Part shown: positions 46,114 through 56,930 of the stretch, piece after piece
Position numbering within the stretch: the first letter of the stretch is position 1
How the letters are laid out: each line of letters opens with the position of its first letter
NCBI GenBank assembly: GCA_026874595.1
Contig: CM049319.1
Coordinates: forward strand, 55,870,917 to 55,934,916
DNA length: 64,000 nucleotides
Direction: 5' to 3'
Source: Sipunculus nudus
Lineage: Eukaryota > Annelida > Sipuncula > Golfingiida > Sipunculidae
The notes under the pieces: model-generated
What the model was told of the DNA's origin: nothing
What the model saw: the letters and a program-made list of their open reading frames with translations, nothing else
The model's database searches: none
Made by a program: the position numbers and the translations under genes

Positions 46114-46903
46114 GCTTTGGTCACAACCCGCAGCGGTCACCGCACACCGTAGATCACCGTTCGGTTTTTGAAACCGCAGGAATAGCTTTATACCCTTGCG
46201 GAAGCCCAAAGATCCCCTAAGGGGCCTTTACACAGAAAAGCGACCATTCTGCCTTCCGTGTGCGACCACAAAATTTACCAGGTCGTCGTAGGAGACTAAG
46301 AGAAGGCAGAATGGTTGCCTAGGTCGTTCAAAGGTGGTACACAGGAGTTTCAGGTATCGCCATGGACGCCATGGTCGCCGTGAGTTTTTGAACATGTTCA
46401 AAACAATCGCACAAAGGTCGCTGAGGTGGTGGGTTGCTCAAAGGTGGCTCAAAGAAGGCAGAAGGGAGGCACAAGCATTGCCGTAGTTGTAGAATGGAGG
46501 CACAGTGGTCGCGCTGGTGGCACAGGGGAAGCAGAGGGAAGGCAGGCAAGAAAATGCCCCTATGCTGTATTTTGGGAGGTTCAAGGGAGGCAAAAGTTTC
46601 TATGAAATGGTTATGGAGCAATAACACAGAAACAGGATTTTAAGGGGTTAGGCGACCATTGAGCGTTCTGGTCATTTTTTGGTTGCTCAAAGGTGGCACA
46701 AAAGTGGCAGCCCTGTGTAAAGGGGCCTTTACGACAGCCGCAGGTACACCGTTCGTCTCTCGGGTAGACGAGTATTCGTTAAAAAAATCGCATTGACATC
46801 CTGCGACATCCGTATGTCTACTGTGCGGTGCTCATACGGAGCCCGTGGGTGTCTGCCTGACGCGCGGTCCGCCGCATTAACTTAAGCGCTTGAACTATGT
46901 CGG
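46110..46903. mobile_element. Miniature element A, interrupted by another element
   Basis: It starts TTAAGCTTTGGTCACAACCCGC, the same terminal wording as 46904 (TTAAGCCCCGGTCACAACCC). It is split by the element at 46227-46721. Its own right end was not identified. G/C-rich interior with 'accgttcg' in both halves (46158, 46749). Confidence 0.5.
46227..46721. mobile_element. Nested ~495-bp inverted-repeat element
   Basis: Left end TTTACACAG and right end CTGTGTAAA are exact reverse complements; GGGGCC lies immediately outside both, compatible with a target duplication (AAGGGGCC occurs at both sides). Inside, gcgaccattctgccttc is followed by its near reverse complement gaaggcagaatggttgcc, and 'aggtggcacaa'-type strings recur. 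The opposing frames 46328-46627(-) and 46434-46643(+) are incidental. No transposase: a non-autonomous element. Confidence 0.75.
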
Positions 46904-47470
46904 TTAAGCCCCGGTCACAACCCACCGTGCGTGCATTTGGTCAGTACGTATCTTTGGGAGGCCACGGCCGCCATGTATTCTGAAAACGTGGGGAGGGATT
47001 GGCAAGAGAAGGGAGGGATTACGTCAACGCACGTCACTCTCACGGTTGCGCAAGGTGTAAGTAGGATGCAGCTGAGCGGTTGCGTGCATCGTACGATGCA
47101 CACGTGGTGAGTTGTACGTGCTTACAACGTGCTTGTATTGTACGATCTCTGTGCGATTGCCAAGTTATCGTACAGAGGCCGTACTTACACATGCTGCTCA
47201 AGTCCTTACTCACTCGCATGTTGTAAGTGCGTGCAAGTGCGATGAATGTGAGTTTTTCCGCTAGATGTCGGGGGTGAATCCGTAGCCCGAACGCAGCCGG
47301 CTCGCAGCGAAAGTTCCTCTAGCACTCAAAGTGCTACGGCGTGTATGCGTGCCATCCCAAATCCGTACTCAGGCGGTACTCATTACGCACGGTTCCACAA
47401 ATTTTGCCCACGTTTTTGCAAGTGGACAGCACGCACTTGCAAGTACATGCAGGTTGGGACCACGGCTTTT
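46904..47470. mobile_element. Miniature inverted-repeat element B, 567 bp
   Basis: Left end TTAAGCCCCGGTCACAACCC pairs with the right end, which on the minus strand reads AAAAGCCGTGGTCCCAACCTGC. The interior is dense in 'gtgcgtgcaa/cgtacgatgc'-type words on both strands, so the whole could fold back. No coding capacity. Confidence 0.65.
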
Positions 47471-48345
47471 CGGTCGTTGCGGAGTCGAATGATTTTTATA
47501 AATCATAAACCTAATGCGTTGCACCACACAAATAGTGTAAATACAGCACTTTTTATATCATCATGTAACAATCTATTTGTGTATGTGACATAAGTTTGTC
47601 ATTAAGTGTGAATTACAGTCATTAGATAACTTGTTAAGTCATGTCCCATCTGTCACTTATTTCATGGGAAATCATGAAGAACGTGATCAGAATGTCAAGT
47701 AAACAAACATAAAGAAACGACTGTTTTGAAGGGGTAATCTGAAAACAGTATAAGGTAGTCTGAAATCAATTATACTTATCTCCTGGGGTAATCTGAAATC
47801 GGTTTGAAGTGACTGTGGGGGTGGGGAAGAGGGGGGGGGGGGGGTGTTAAGCGGACGTCGCCGCTCGTTCAGTGGTACACTGCTGAAATCGTCATACAAC
47901 CTTTAAGGTTCATTCTTTTTATCTTCAGGACAATGATGACTTTTTGGTACTTCTAAGTCGCATGTATATGACATCAAGAATCAACGTAAAATCCAAAAGA
48001 TTTGAAAAAAATAACATAACTCATGTCATTTTGTTACCTTTATCCATGTTCGACTGAAAACCATCAAAAAGCCATGTATCTGTCTGTTTAAAAAAGTCAT
48101 CATATCAAGAACTTTATTTTACCCTTTGTTTAAAAGTTTTCTTCTGTGTCGCCTATATCACATATATTACACAAATAGCATTTTTTTTCAAAGCATGAAT
48201 AAAAACGTTGCATGGTTATATCTGTTAAATCCAATAATGGCAAAACAAATATTTTCTTTGCTTGTATAATACTTTTTCCAGGTTATCAAGTCTAGATGTA
48301 AAAGATTGTCTTTATTTGATACAGTAATGTTTGGTAGATAAGGGT

Positions 48346-48347
<2 letters not shown>
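47471..48347. other. No gene; short repeats and poly-G
   Basis: Three 'ggtaatctgaaa' segments near 47731-47805 and a poly-G run at 47831-47844. Otherwise AT-rich. Confidence 0.5.

Positions 48348-48405
<58 letters not shown>
48348..48405. repeat. (TA)n microsatellite
   Basis: Pure TA run left of the SINE pair. Confidence 0.95.
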
Positions 48406-48412
<7 letters not shown>

Positions 48413-48425
48413 CGCAGACAAATTG

Positions 48426-48535
48426 TTCAGGGGAAAACATTGGGCCGATCCCTGATTCGAATCCATGTAGGTGGTGCACAAGTCTGGCGTACCAACCGCT
48501 TCGCTACAGTTCGGGCCGCATTTATGTTACACTAC
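48426..48535 (-). mobile_element. tRNA-derived SINE unit 1
   Basis: Minus strand: 'tagcgaagcggttggtacgc' (A box) then 'ggattcgaatcagg' (diverged B box), in the same frame of wording as unit 2 but lacking its ~20-bp insertion between the start and the A box. Confidence 0.8.
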
Positions 48536-48668
48536 CCTTCTTAAGAGCGTTCTGCTATCAGAACAAGACTTACTATCTCAGGAATTACACTCTGGTGAGC
48601 TTATTCACTGGGCCACAAAGTTTACCATCACGTTGGACGAACCCCCATTTCGTTTCAAAGAAAAATTA

Positions 48669-48797
48669 TTCAGGGGAAACATTGGGCCGATCCCGGATTC
48701 GAACCCTTGTCGGTTGCGCACAAGTCCGGCGTTCCAACCGCTTCGCTAGCAGAGCTTCACTAGCGAGACAGTTCGGGCCGCTTTTATGTTACCCCGT

Positions 48798-48800
<3 letters not shown>
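48669..48800 (-). mobile_element. tRNA-derived SINE unit 2
   Basis: Minus strand: TAGCGAAGCGGTTGG fits the polymerase III A box (TRGYNNARNNG) and GGTTCGAATCC is a perfect B box, about 43 bp apart as in tRNA genes. 'ccggacttgtgcgcaacc' sits where an anticodon arm would be. 'atcggcccaatgtttcccct' is the body. The same-orientation unit 1 lies ~240 bp away. The frames at 48471-48749 and 48595-48945 are shadows. Confidence 0.85.

Positions 48801-48801
<1 letters not shown>

Positions 48802-48869
<68 letters not shown>
48802..48869. repeat. (TA)n microsatellite
   Basis: Pure TA run directly after SINE unit 2. Confidence 0.95.
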
Positions 48870-48873
<4 letters not shown>

Positions 48874-49950
48874 CCTTTTAACTTTACATCTCCATACATG
48901 TTCCACCCCCAAATAAACGTTAGTCATCATCAGATTGAGTTGTAAAGTTACCGCAGGGTCAAAGTGATGTAACATACGACAGTAGTCACGTCATCACGTA
49001 ACATGTTTACCCCCACGTGATTTCTCGCGTTCGTCGCGGCGTATAACAGTTTAAGCTAAATCTTGTATCTGCAGACATATTTTTACTTTTATCCGCTAAA
49101 TAGGCGGATGTACTTCCTATGGTTCAGACAATGTGTGATTTGGTTATCCGCAAATAGTGAAGTGTGATCTTCTGTTTTATAGGAAATCACGGTTTGCACT
49201 ATCGGTTGACATTTGCCAGAACATATTTTAAAACAGAGGTACATAATTTCTTTGCTGTGTACTTTTTTATGCGATTTTATCCTTTCTCTTTGGGTGCCAG
49301 ATCATATCTGTGTAGATGTTTCATCTATGGATTGGTCAAAACAAGTGATTTGATGTCTTAAAGAGCACGTTAAGTTAATACCGCATGCATTTATCCATGC
49401 ATATTATGGCCAGTTCATTAAACATGTAAAGGTTTAATAATAATTTTAATCTTTCTTACAAATTTCCGTACACAGATATCAATTTATATAAATATATAAA
49501 AACATATTTTATTCGTGAAAAGATGCTGTTAAATACTTCAGACAAATTAAATTTTTAAACATATACTTCTTTAATAAACAAGTCTTTTTATAAATGAAGA
49601 ATAGAAAATATCCTTTGACGCGTGTTAAGTTTACAATTAGTATTAAATAAATGAACCATCAACACGATAAACATGCTTAATATCTGAGGTGATCGACGGG
49701 TATATTCGTCATATATAATGAGCAAAAAGCCGAGAATCTGCTCTGTCAGGTGTACGGGTAATCTATGTCTGTTAATCATCAACTCTGCGAGTAGGTGCTA
49801 ACCACCCACGTCTGTTTTGTATGCAAATGGATATTAAAGAGAATTTCTGTATTCATTTATCTTAATTCAAAACCACTTAGGACTACTTTATGAGATGTTT
49901 AATGAAAAATACTGGCAACAACTAGAAATCTGTATTATAATTAATGCAAT
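48870..49950. other. No gene recognised
   Basis: AT-rich. Frames at 49164-49361 and 49588-49782 are unsupported. Confidence 0.4.
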
Positions 49951-49954
49951 CCTC

Positions 49955-50190
49955 CGCCATGTGGGCATTCACTTATAAGGCATATTTTCCAGGTTCATTC
50001 TTGTGACTTTATATTTGTGAACATTCCTTGATGGTGCTCCCGGTCCGAATCAAGTGTCAGATCCACAACGAAAGCTAACCGTTTATTCATTGGCTCATTC
50101 CCGAACTGCCCTGATATTTTCATGAGATTCCGTCCAAAATTGCGTGAAGTATGTTGTGCCCAAACGCAGCACATACAAACAGAAACACAC
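49955..50190 (-). repeat. Dispersed repeat family D, copy 4
   Basis: Reverse complement: 'acgcaattttggacggaatc', 'tcatgaaaatatcagggcag', 'ttcgggaatgagccaatgaa' and 'gaatgaacctggaaaatatg' follow the family order. Confidence 0.75.
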
Positions 50191-50575
50191 AAACGGGAAC
50201 GTGACGTTCAAAATTATAAAAAGGTGTTTTTACTGGACTCGCCGTATGCGGGTAACGGTATGCGGTGTGAGACACACGGTAAAATGGAAATCTCAGTGAA
50301 GAGGGGTAGCGCAGACAGGGAGTGGTTTCCTTGTATCAGACCCTAGAATGCACTGGCGGATTTGTACATCGCCGGTAAAAGAACGAAGTGTTTTACCGCC
50401 CGCCAAGTAACAGCCTCAAAAGCGTTTATGTTATGATTTTTTTTTTAATGGAAGATTTCCACCACAGCTCCGTTTCTTTAATTGCGCATAAAGCCTACGT
50501 GAACGCAATGAAAAACCGATTCTATGTTTATCACTGGACTGTTCCATCTGCTCGTAGGCGATCGCGAATGTGAGC
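50191..50575. other. No gene recognised
   Basis: A small inverted repeat (cggtaaaa...ttttaccg, near 50370-50398). Otherwise nothing supported. Confidence 0.4.
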
Positions 50576-50705
50576 ACCTAGTGTTGTTAGAAACTACATT
50601 AACATAGCTAACGATTGGTTTGGTTTAATTGGAGGAACACATCGTACCTGTTGGTCATGAGGCGTGTCAAAAATGACCAAAATATTTGCATCTACATATA
50701 TAGAG
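50576..50705 (+). repeat. Dispersed repeat pair, copy 2
   Basis: Direct-orientation partner of 25856-25975. Confidence 0.75.
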
Positions 50706-50774
50706 CCTTTTAATACGGCACTCGATACAAGATGGAATGGCACTCTGACGCTGATCGGAGATTGTCTATTGTCA

Positions 50775-50880
50775 GATGACCGAAATGTCAGAGGACCGAC
50801 CGAGATGTCAGAGGGCCGAAATGTCAGAGGACCGAAATGTCACAGGATCGACCGATATGTCAGAGGGCCGATATGTCGCC
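50775..50880. repeat. 'GACCGAAATGTCAGAG' minisatellite
   Basis: Six units of 16 or 20 bp; the longer ones duplicate the 'ccga' (gaccgaccgagatgtcag). Open frames here (50664-51047, 50776-50976) follow the repeat. Confidence 0.9.
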
Positions 50881-51480
50881 AGAAGGTTTCGCAGCGTGTC
50901 GCAAAATGTCGCCATGTCGAGATGCGAGACGAAGACAGAAGAAAACTTAAAACACAACATCTTTATTTTCAGATAATGCCTTTAACTCTAGATACCAGTT
51001 TTAGTAAATTATGCAAAATTCACAAAATGGAATCGATATTTCTGTAATGTAATTGTGCAAAAGCGAAAAAAAAAATTCGCGAAGAATTCGCGTGTCACTA
51101 TGGAAACAGAACCTGCAATCTATTCGCGAGTCATGTTCGCTCTTATGGAAACGAAGCTTAAGCCAGAATGAGAAGAACCATCAAAATTACTTCGACAATA
51201 TGTAGCAAGTGCACTTATAGTATGACGTGCTTTACTGATGAAGTTAATGTTTGAACTCGTCTGTTTGTGAATATGTTCGTCTGTTTGTTTATAATACATT
51301 TCTGTATAAGGTATCTCAAATCTTAAAGTATGGTTTTCATTGAAATTGTGTGTACTGGAAACTCAGGAGGGAAGGAAAAGGTCATATTATACTCTCCCTA
51401 TAGTAATGAGTTTATTATGAAAGACAATTTGAACGTAAGGCAGGACACGGGTAATTAATTCAGTTTAGTTTTGAAATCAA
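50881..51480. other. No gene recognised
   Basis: A palindromic 'attcgcgaagaattcgcg' near 51077, and little else. Confidence 0.4.
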
Positions 51481-51484
51481 ATAG

Positions 51485-51757
51485 ATGTCAGACTCTGGCC
51501 GAGGCATGCGCTCTAACAGTGTTCTCGTTTACGGTTTAACCTGTGAATATAAGAAAGATACATTTATCGAACGGACCACGGGCCGAAATTCCAGAATTAC
51601 ACTGGGAATAACCTATGTGAATATCAGGTGTCAATCAGATTTCCATGGCTCCGGTCTGTCGGATAGAGGTTCGTCTAGGAACTCTCACGCGGCGCTCTCC
51701 CTGTTCCTCAAAACAGTTTATTTCATAAATAGAAGCAATGGCGGACGAGATTGTTGA
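51485..51757 (+). CDS. Open frame of 90 residues, doubtful
   Basis: ATG frame starting MSDSGRGMRSNSVLVYGL and ending GGRDC. Composition is protein-like and the DNA is less AT-rich than its surroundings. It overlaps the start of the frame at 51738 by 20 bp. A reverse frame (51635-51949) competes. No domain was recognised. Confidence 0.18.
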   Translation: MSDSGRGMRSNSVLVYGLTCEYKKDTFIERTTGRNSRITLGITYVNIRCQSDFHGSGLSDRGSSRNSHAALSLFLKTVYFINRSNGGRDC

Positions 51758-51911
51758 AACTGACACCTGCTTGATTATAGGGTACCCTGCTTCAGGGCTC
51801 TTACAAAATACCGTTTTGCAGGTGTTAATACCCGAGTGCTGCGTTAAGGCCTGTGTGGGGAACACTAAAACCCAGAAAGAGGTCGTTTGCAAGTCTTTAG
51901 ATACCTTATAA
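51738..51911 (+). CDS. Small frame, possible first coding exon (MADEIVETDT...)
   Basis: ATG in a strong context (agcaATGGCGGACGAG, also YY1-like) opens 57 codons to TAA at 51909-51911. The protein begins MADEIVETDTCLIIGYPASG and continues LLQNTVLQ. An AG|GTGTTA donor-like junction follows codon 28, so the exon may end near 51821. The acidic start and mixed composition look more natural than other short frames here. No homologue is recognised and no second exon was found. Confidence 0.25.
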   Translation: MADEIVETDTCLIIGYPASGLLQNTVLQVLIPECCVKACVGNTKTQKEVVCKSLDTL

Positions 51912-52427
51912 AAAGATAATAACGCCCCCATATCTCTTAACAACATCAAAATTTAAATATGTTTGTTGATTTACAGAGAAGATAAAATTTCAAACACGAC
52001 CTATGGAAAAGAAACCAATAAAAATCTCCAACAAGCCCGTTTTGTAACAAAGCCACGACCTGCTAATATATAGGACCAGCAACGGAGCTAACATCTTATT
52101 TCTGAGATTATTAAAAAGTCCAAAATGGCGGAGGAGTAAATAATGTAAATGGGAACCGGGCCAATTCCGTCCGGCGGGTACGGAAGCTTTCTTCTTCTGT
52201 TACACTTTTTTATGCCGCGTCCGGATATGATTAACACAGTGTTTTGTTGGGGAATGGTATATTAATTACTCCGTACAGTACTACATCATTACCATCATAA
52301 AAGTCTTCTTCAAAGCCACACGCGGCTAGTTATGATACATGGGACCACACCAGACTATTTTCTTCAACAAAACATAGTAATACCGAGCTCCATGTTTAAT
52401 ATACTCAGTTCTACGGCAGTTTCAGTT
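51912..52427. other. No gene; YY1-like ATGGCGGAGGAG near 52123
   Basis: 'ccaaaatggcggaggagtaa' encodes only MAEE before a stop. Otherwise nothing supported. Confidence 0.35.
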
Positions 52428-52535
52428 TGAGCGTTTGCAGTATTTGTATAACGTTGGCCAGCCTGAGCGTTTGCAGTTTTTGTAAAGCGTTGGTCATTCT
52501 GAGCGTATGCAGTGTCTGTATAGCGTTGGTCAGCT
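52428..52535. repeat. 36-bp minisatellite, 3 units
   Basis: 'tgagcgtttgcagt.tttgta.a.cgttgg.ca' starts at 52428, 52464 and 52500, exactly 36 bp apart. Confidence 0.92.
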
Positions 52536-52717
52536 TATATACCCACTAAAGTATCGTCAGGACAATCCTAATGCAACATCTATCAGGTTTTAATATTCCG
52601 GATAGATACTTTCGACGTAGAAAACAGCAAACAGGTAAAGAAAAGATAGGACAAAAAAAATCAATTTTTTCTAAGCACTGAACGTTTTTCCTTGGGAGAG
52701 ATAAAATCCGTTTGAAT

Positions 52718-52719
<2 letters not shown>

Positions 52720-52794
<75 letters not shown>
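52720..52794. repeat. (TA)n microsatellite
   Basis: Pure TA run. Confidence 0.95.
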
Positions 52795-52800
<6 letters not shown>

Positions 52801-53309
52801 GACCTCCGGTCTTGTAATAAGGAACTTGGAAGTCTGATAAAATATTCCTCTCAACCATAAAGCTTCACTGAAATACAATCTTTCATTCTTCTTAATGGTA
52901 CTAAAACTATACTAAGGAATTCATTTTCCTAAATAACTATAAACAAAATTTAAGCAAATGTTGTTTTTCATAAGAGTCTCTCGGCTTACTCAGTGTCTTT
53001 TTGATTTGTTGCTCTGTATGCCTGTCTGTTTATAAATCCTAGACATGATACATTCATACAAGTCTGATTTTCAATTTAAAGGGATATTGATTCATACATC
53101 TCAAACAAATAATTAAGTTAAACTATTTGTAATAATTGACACTATTTCACTCATATTTTTTTCAATTGCTATCATAATTTTCTTTCTCTTTTTTTCAATA
53201 TAAAAAATGTTTCCTGAATATTGAAGTTCTAGGCAGATTTTCATCAGAAACTAAAATTTTCTTGGAATTTAATCTCGACAGTCTCAAACTAATATAAAAT
53301 TTTAAATAG

Positions 53310-53310
<1 letters not shown>
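52795..53310. other. No gene recognised
   Basis: AT-rich. Confidence 0.4.
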
Positions 53311-53312
<2 letters not shown>

Positions 53313-53356
<44 letters not shown>

Positions 53357-53375
53357 CCCCCCCCCCCCCCCCCCC
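53313..53375. repeat. (TA)n joined to poly-C
   Basis: TA run (53313-53356) passing directly into 19 C (53357-53375). Confidence 0.95.
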
Positions 53376-54735
53376 GATTAATCCTGTCTACACCACTGCC
53401 ATTGTGTTGCATTATCTGTTAAGCCCACTTGACCATTTTTTAGTTTAACATTTATATTTTGTTTCAGAACTGAGAAAATCTGATTATGATAATCTAATTA
53501 ACAATTTCTATTAGAAAATCAAAACAAAATAACAATCAAGTGTTGATTATTCTTAATGTTATTTAACTTAAATGGACTATAATTACGTATATTCGGTTAT
53601 AGTCACAGCTGGTTCGTGAAATTGTTTCCTGGAAATGTAAATATTCCTATAGATATAATCTCATAATTGACCTGTTTTTCCTTTAAACCATGGCCCTAAA
53701 ACGCTAAAAAACTACAATACGTCAGAACAGTTGATTAGTTTATGAAATTATTTTTACTCAAGGGCGAGGTTGCATCAGATAAACCAATTTGAGTCAAGAC
53801 ATTTATTTTATTCGGCAAGACAAACATTAATCATTGGTGTTATTCCTAACGTCTGCTAAAGTAAGATTGAGATAGCTTTGGCACTTAGCATATCAAACCC
53901 TTGACACGCGTACTTTTTTTAACGGCGTTTGATTTTATTTTAGTGGGGCATTAATTTATTGATTTAAAGACACAAATGGGGTCTACATTATCTATTAAAC
54001 GCAAGATTGATTATAATATTCTGTTTTGGAGAAGCAAACTCCGCCCAATGAGGGGTTTAATATTGCCTTCAGCAATTTATATTAATAGACATGTAAATGT
54101 GAGCAAAAATTAGTACACTCAAACCACAATCTGTTAAACTGATAACCTCTTGAATATTATCCGTAATTTACGATTCTGTAAATTGCCGTCCAGTGACGTT
54201 GAACCACGTAAATGCGGTAGGAGAAGGGTTGTATCACTCCATAGCCGCACTGTAATCAAATTACTATGGCAACATCCTGTTTACTTGTTGTATTCACTGA
54301 AAAATAAGTGCGTGGATGTGCTAACAAGTGTGTTGAGACTTCATGAATAATACAAAATGATAAGAAATGTCTTCCTTAATTTTGTTGGCATATACAAGCC
54401 TGCTAAGTTTCCTTTTTATTAAGTCTCTCTCTTTTTAAAGATTAACCGATATAACGCTAATAATTCTTTAAACTCTCATTTCTAGAACACTCTTTTTTCG
54501 TTTTATTTCAGTGCAAGTTAGAGGTCTAGTATTATAATAAGGTGATACAGCCAAATATGAATAATGGTATACAAGTATCCAATATATATGCCAAACTGAA
54601 TTGGGTGCATTCTATACGCATTATACGAGTTGTACACCTTTTATTCAGTCCGTTCAGGAGATAAATTGAGATTTTGTAGGTATTTTTTTTCTCTATTAAG
54701 CAAAACAAGATACTCTTTTTTTATCTCAAGCACTT
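53376..54735. other. No gene recognised
   Basis: AT-rich. Frames at 54150-54350 and 54630-54842 unsupported; the latter enters a dispersed repeat. Confidence 0.4.
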
Positions 54736-54737
54736 GT

Positions 54738-54895
54738 TTTGACCTCCGCCAAGAGGCGAGCAGTATTATGTTTTTCCATTGGTTTGTCTGTGTGCAATTT
54801 AACGCAAAAATAATCGAAACAGAATTTGTTGTAATTAGGTGAATGGTAAGAATAACATTAAAGGAACAAATTTGATTTGGATCCTCTTGGTGGTT
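54738..54895 (+). repeat. Dispersed repeat family D, copy 5
   Basis: 'tgacctccgccaagaggcga' start, then 'tggtttgtctgtgtgcaatt' and 'tgatttggatcctcttgg'. Confidence 0.65.
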
Positions 54896-55190
54896 TGTGG
54901 TGTCTGCCCACTTTCTTTTTTTTTTTTTTTTTAGCTTTTGCAGGCCTGTATCATTTGCATACCACCAAGTCCGTTAATGCGCGTTCGCAGACCTTGATTC
55001 ATCGACCCGCTCTGGCGTCTATTTCATGATTTATAAACAAGCCTGCAAGTGCTCGAGCCAAATCACAACTGCCAATCATATTGAATGAAAAAAAAATGTA
55101 AACAATACATTGTTCACACGCCGTCAAGTCATTCTTTATGCATTCCCGGCAGTGCTGAACGTTTGATCAAAACATCCGCGTTGAACTAGT
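54896..55190. other. No gene recognised
   Basis: Poly-T tract near 54920; nothing else supported. Confidence 0.4.
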
Positions 55191-55194
55191 GAAC

Positions 55195-55500
55195 GCGAGG
55201 CATTTGTTTGGTTCAGTTGCCTTATTTATTATCAGGATGGAACGCGTCCATTGCCGTTCATGTATTTGTTTGTGTGTGTTTATGTCTGTACTTGTTCCCA
55301 ATATAACTAACGCTATCACCAAAGGAGTCTTATGAATTGTCCAGGGCATTTCGGAAATGGGCCAAGGAGGAATCGACTAAATTTTGGTATTGATCCGAAA
55401 CACGACCCGGAGTAAGGAACGTCATGAAGGATCATTAAAAAATGTACAGTCATTTATGCACGAGTGAACCTGTAAATATTTGAAGAAAGAGTGAATGTAA
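55195..55500 (+). repeat. Dispersed repeat family D, copy 6
   Basis: 'gtatttgtttgtgtgtgttt', 'cagggcatttcggaaatggg', 'gaggaatcgactaaattttg' and 'attgatccgaaacacgaccc' follow the family order. Confidence 0.75.
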
Positions 55501-56690
55501 ACAAAATGCAGATTTCTAGTTATTCATGAAATAGAAACCGGAGTTGGTCGTTGAATCAAGGTCAGTGAAAGCGTAGCCCCAGGCTTAGTAGTATGAAGAT
55601 GTTAATAGGAACTCATAAGATATTAGGTCTGTATATATTCTTAAGCTTCAATTAAAGTTTCACTTATTTAAAGCTGACGTCGATAACTGTCCAGGGGTCT
55701 AATTCCCTTGGGGGTATGTCTAATAGTGATGGGGTTCCTCTCTCTGAATTTATACCAGGTTAAATTGTCTTTGTAATGCCGGGAGCGGTTAAGTTTAGGG
55801 TGTTGCCGGTCCTTTTATTTCGGAGTATATCCGGATTTTATTCGGAACACATTTGGATTTGATTTATAAAAATCTAGCTGAAAAAAATCGGCTGCATAAA
55901 TCTTTGACAATTTCGGGTATTTCGGTATTTTATCAATTGATTGCAAAAAAAATCATTAGAATCTAAGCAAGCTGTAAACATTTTTTACCAGACCTAATAT
56001 AATTTTTTTTTAAAATTAATTCTTATGTCTTTCTTGGCCAAGTTCTAACCCCTGTTGATGAGGAGGTACCATTACAACTATTCCTTGATAACCAACGTCA
56101 AGGTCGAGGAATACGCTGAGAGGACTCAACAAGACCGTTTCCTGGTGACAACCCCTGTGTACTGGTTAGTCCTTTTCACGAAGGCGCCCTTAATTTATTT
56201 CTTTTGTTCACATTTCTTCATGTCTGAAAAGAAATGATAAAAAACTAGTACTAATATATATGAATCTGAAAGGGATTTTACTATATTAAGATTTCTTTTG
56301 AACAAAATGCTTGTGACATAAAGTGGCGAGAGATATTTAATTTATTTTAAGTTGGTTTGATTCTGTTTGGTTTTTTATTCAGCCACTGCTGTCGCGTTGC
56401 TTTTCGCTGAAGTGCTTCCATATTACCACATAGTTGGCAAAATAGCTTATAAATACGACGGACAGCTCGGGAACTAATAGTTTTTCGATTTTAACTTATT
56501 TCATATACAGGTTTTTGAAGGGCATTATTGGAAAAATAAAATAATATGTAGTACAAACCTTGTTTAGTCACAAACAAAAATCCGACAGAAAACAATACAA
56601 AAACAGGTTTTCATTGTGATTTACCGTATATACTCTCTGGATGAAATCCGCATTATGCTCGGTGTATAAATCTCCCACCATTCCAGCTTC
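55501..56690. other. No gene recognised
   Basis: AT-rich; no supported frame. Confidence 0.4.
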
Positions 56691-56930
56691 TATTGTCTAG
56701 GGGTAGCGCAGAGGTCTTAAAGCCGGGAGATCATGAATTCGATCCCCCTCCCCCCCCCCCCCCCCCACCAAGTTGAGCGATCTGCACAAACAAGTGCGCC
56801 TTCCGGGGTACCTCGGTGTTATGACCAAGCAATGGGGACGACTATACATCCAGGGCCCGCAGGTGCAGAAGTCACCGGATTTCGTTAACACCATGCAGGA
56901 TAAAACATATGAGGGAGCGTGTGATACTGC
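56691..56930 (+). mobile_element. tRNA-derived SINE, different family
   Basis: 'tctaggggtagcgcagaggt' (A-box-like) and 'gaattcgatcccc' (B-box-like) are ~43 bp apart. A poly-C run (56751-56766) and a G/C-rich body follow (gcgccttccggggtacctcg, 'agggcccgcaggtgcagaag'). The minus frame at 56697-56948 is a shadow. Confidence 0.55.

Noticed and set aside
46328-46643. Opposing ~70-100-residue frames
   Set aside because: They lie within the nested miniature element and overlap on both strands without domain signals.
48669-48800. Functional tRNA gene
   Set aside because: A and B boxes are present, but the arms do not form a cloverleaf and a second diverged unit lies beside it, so it is SINE-derived.
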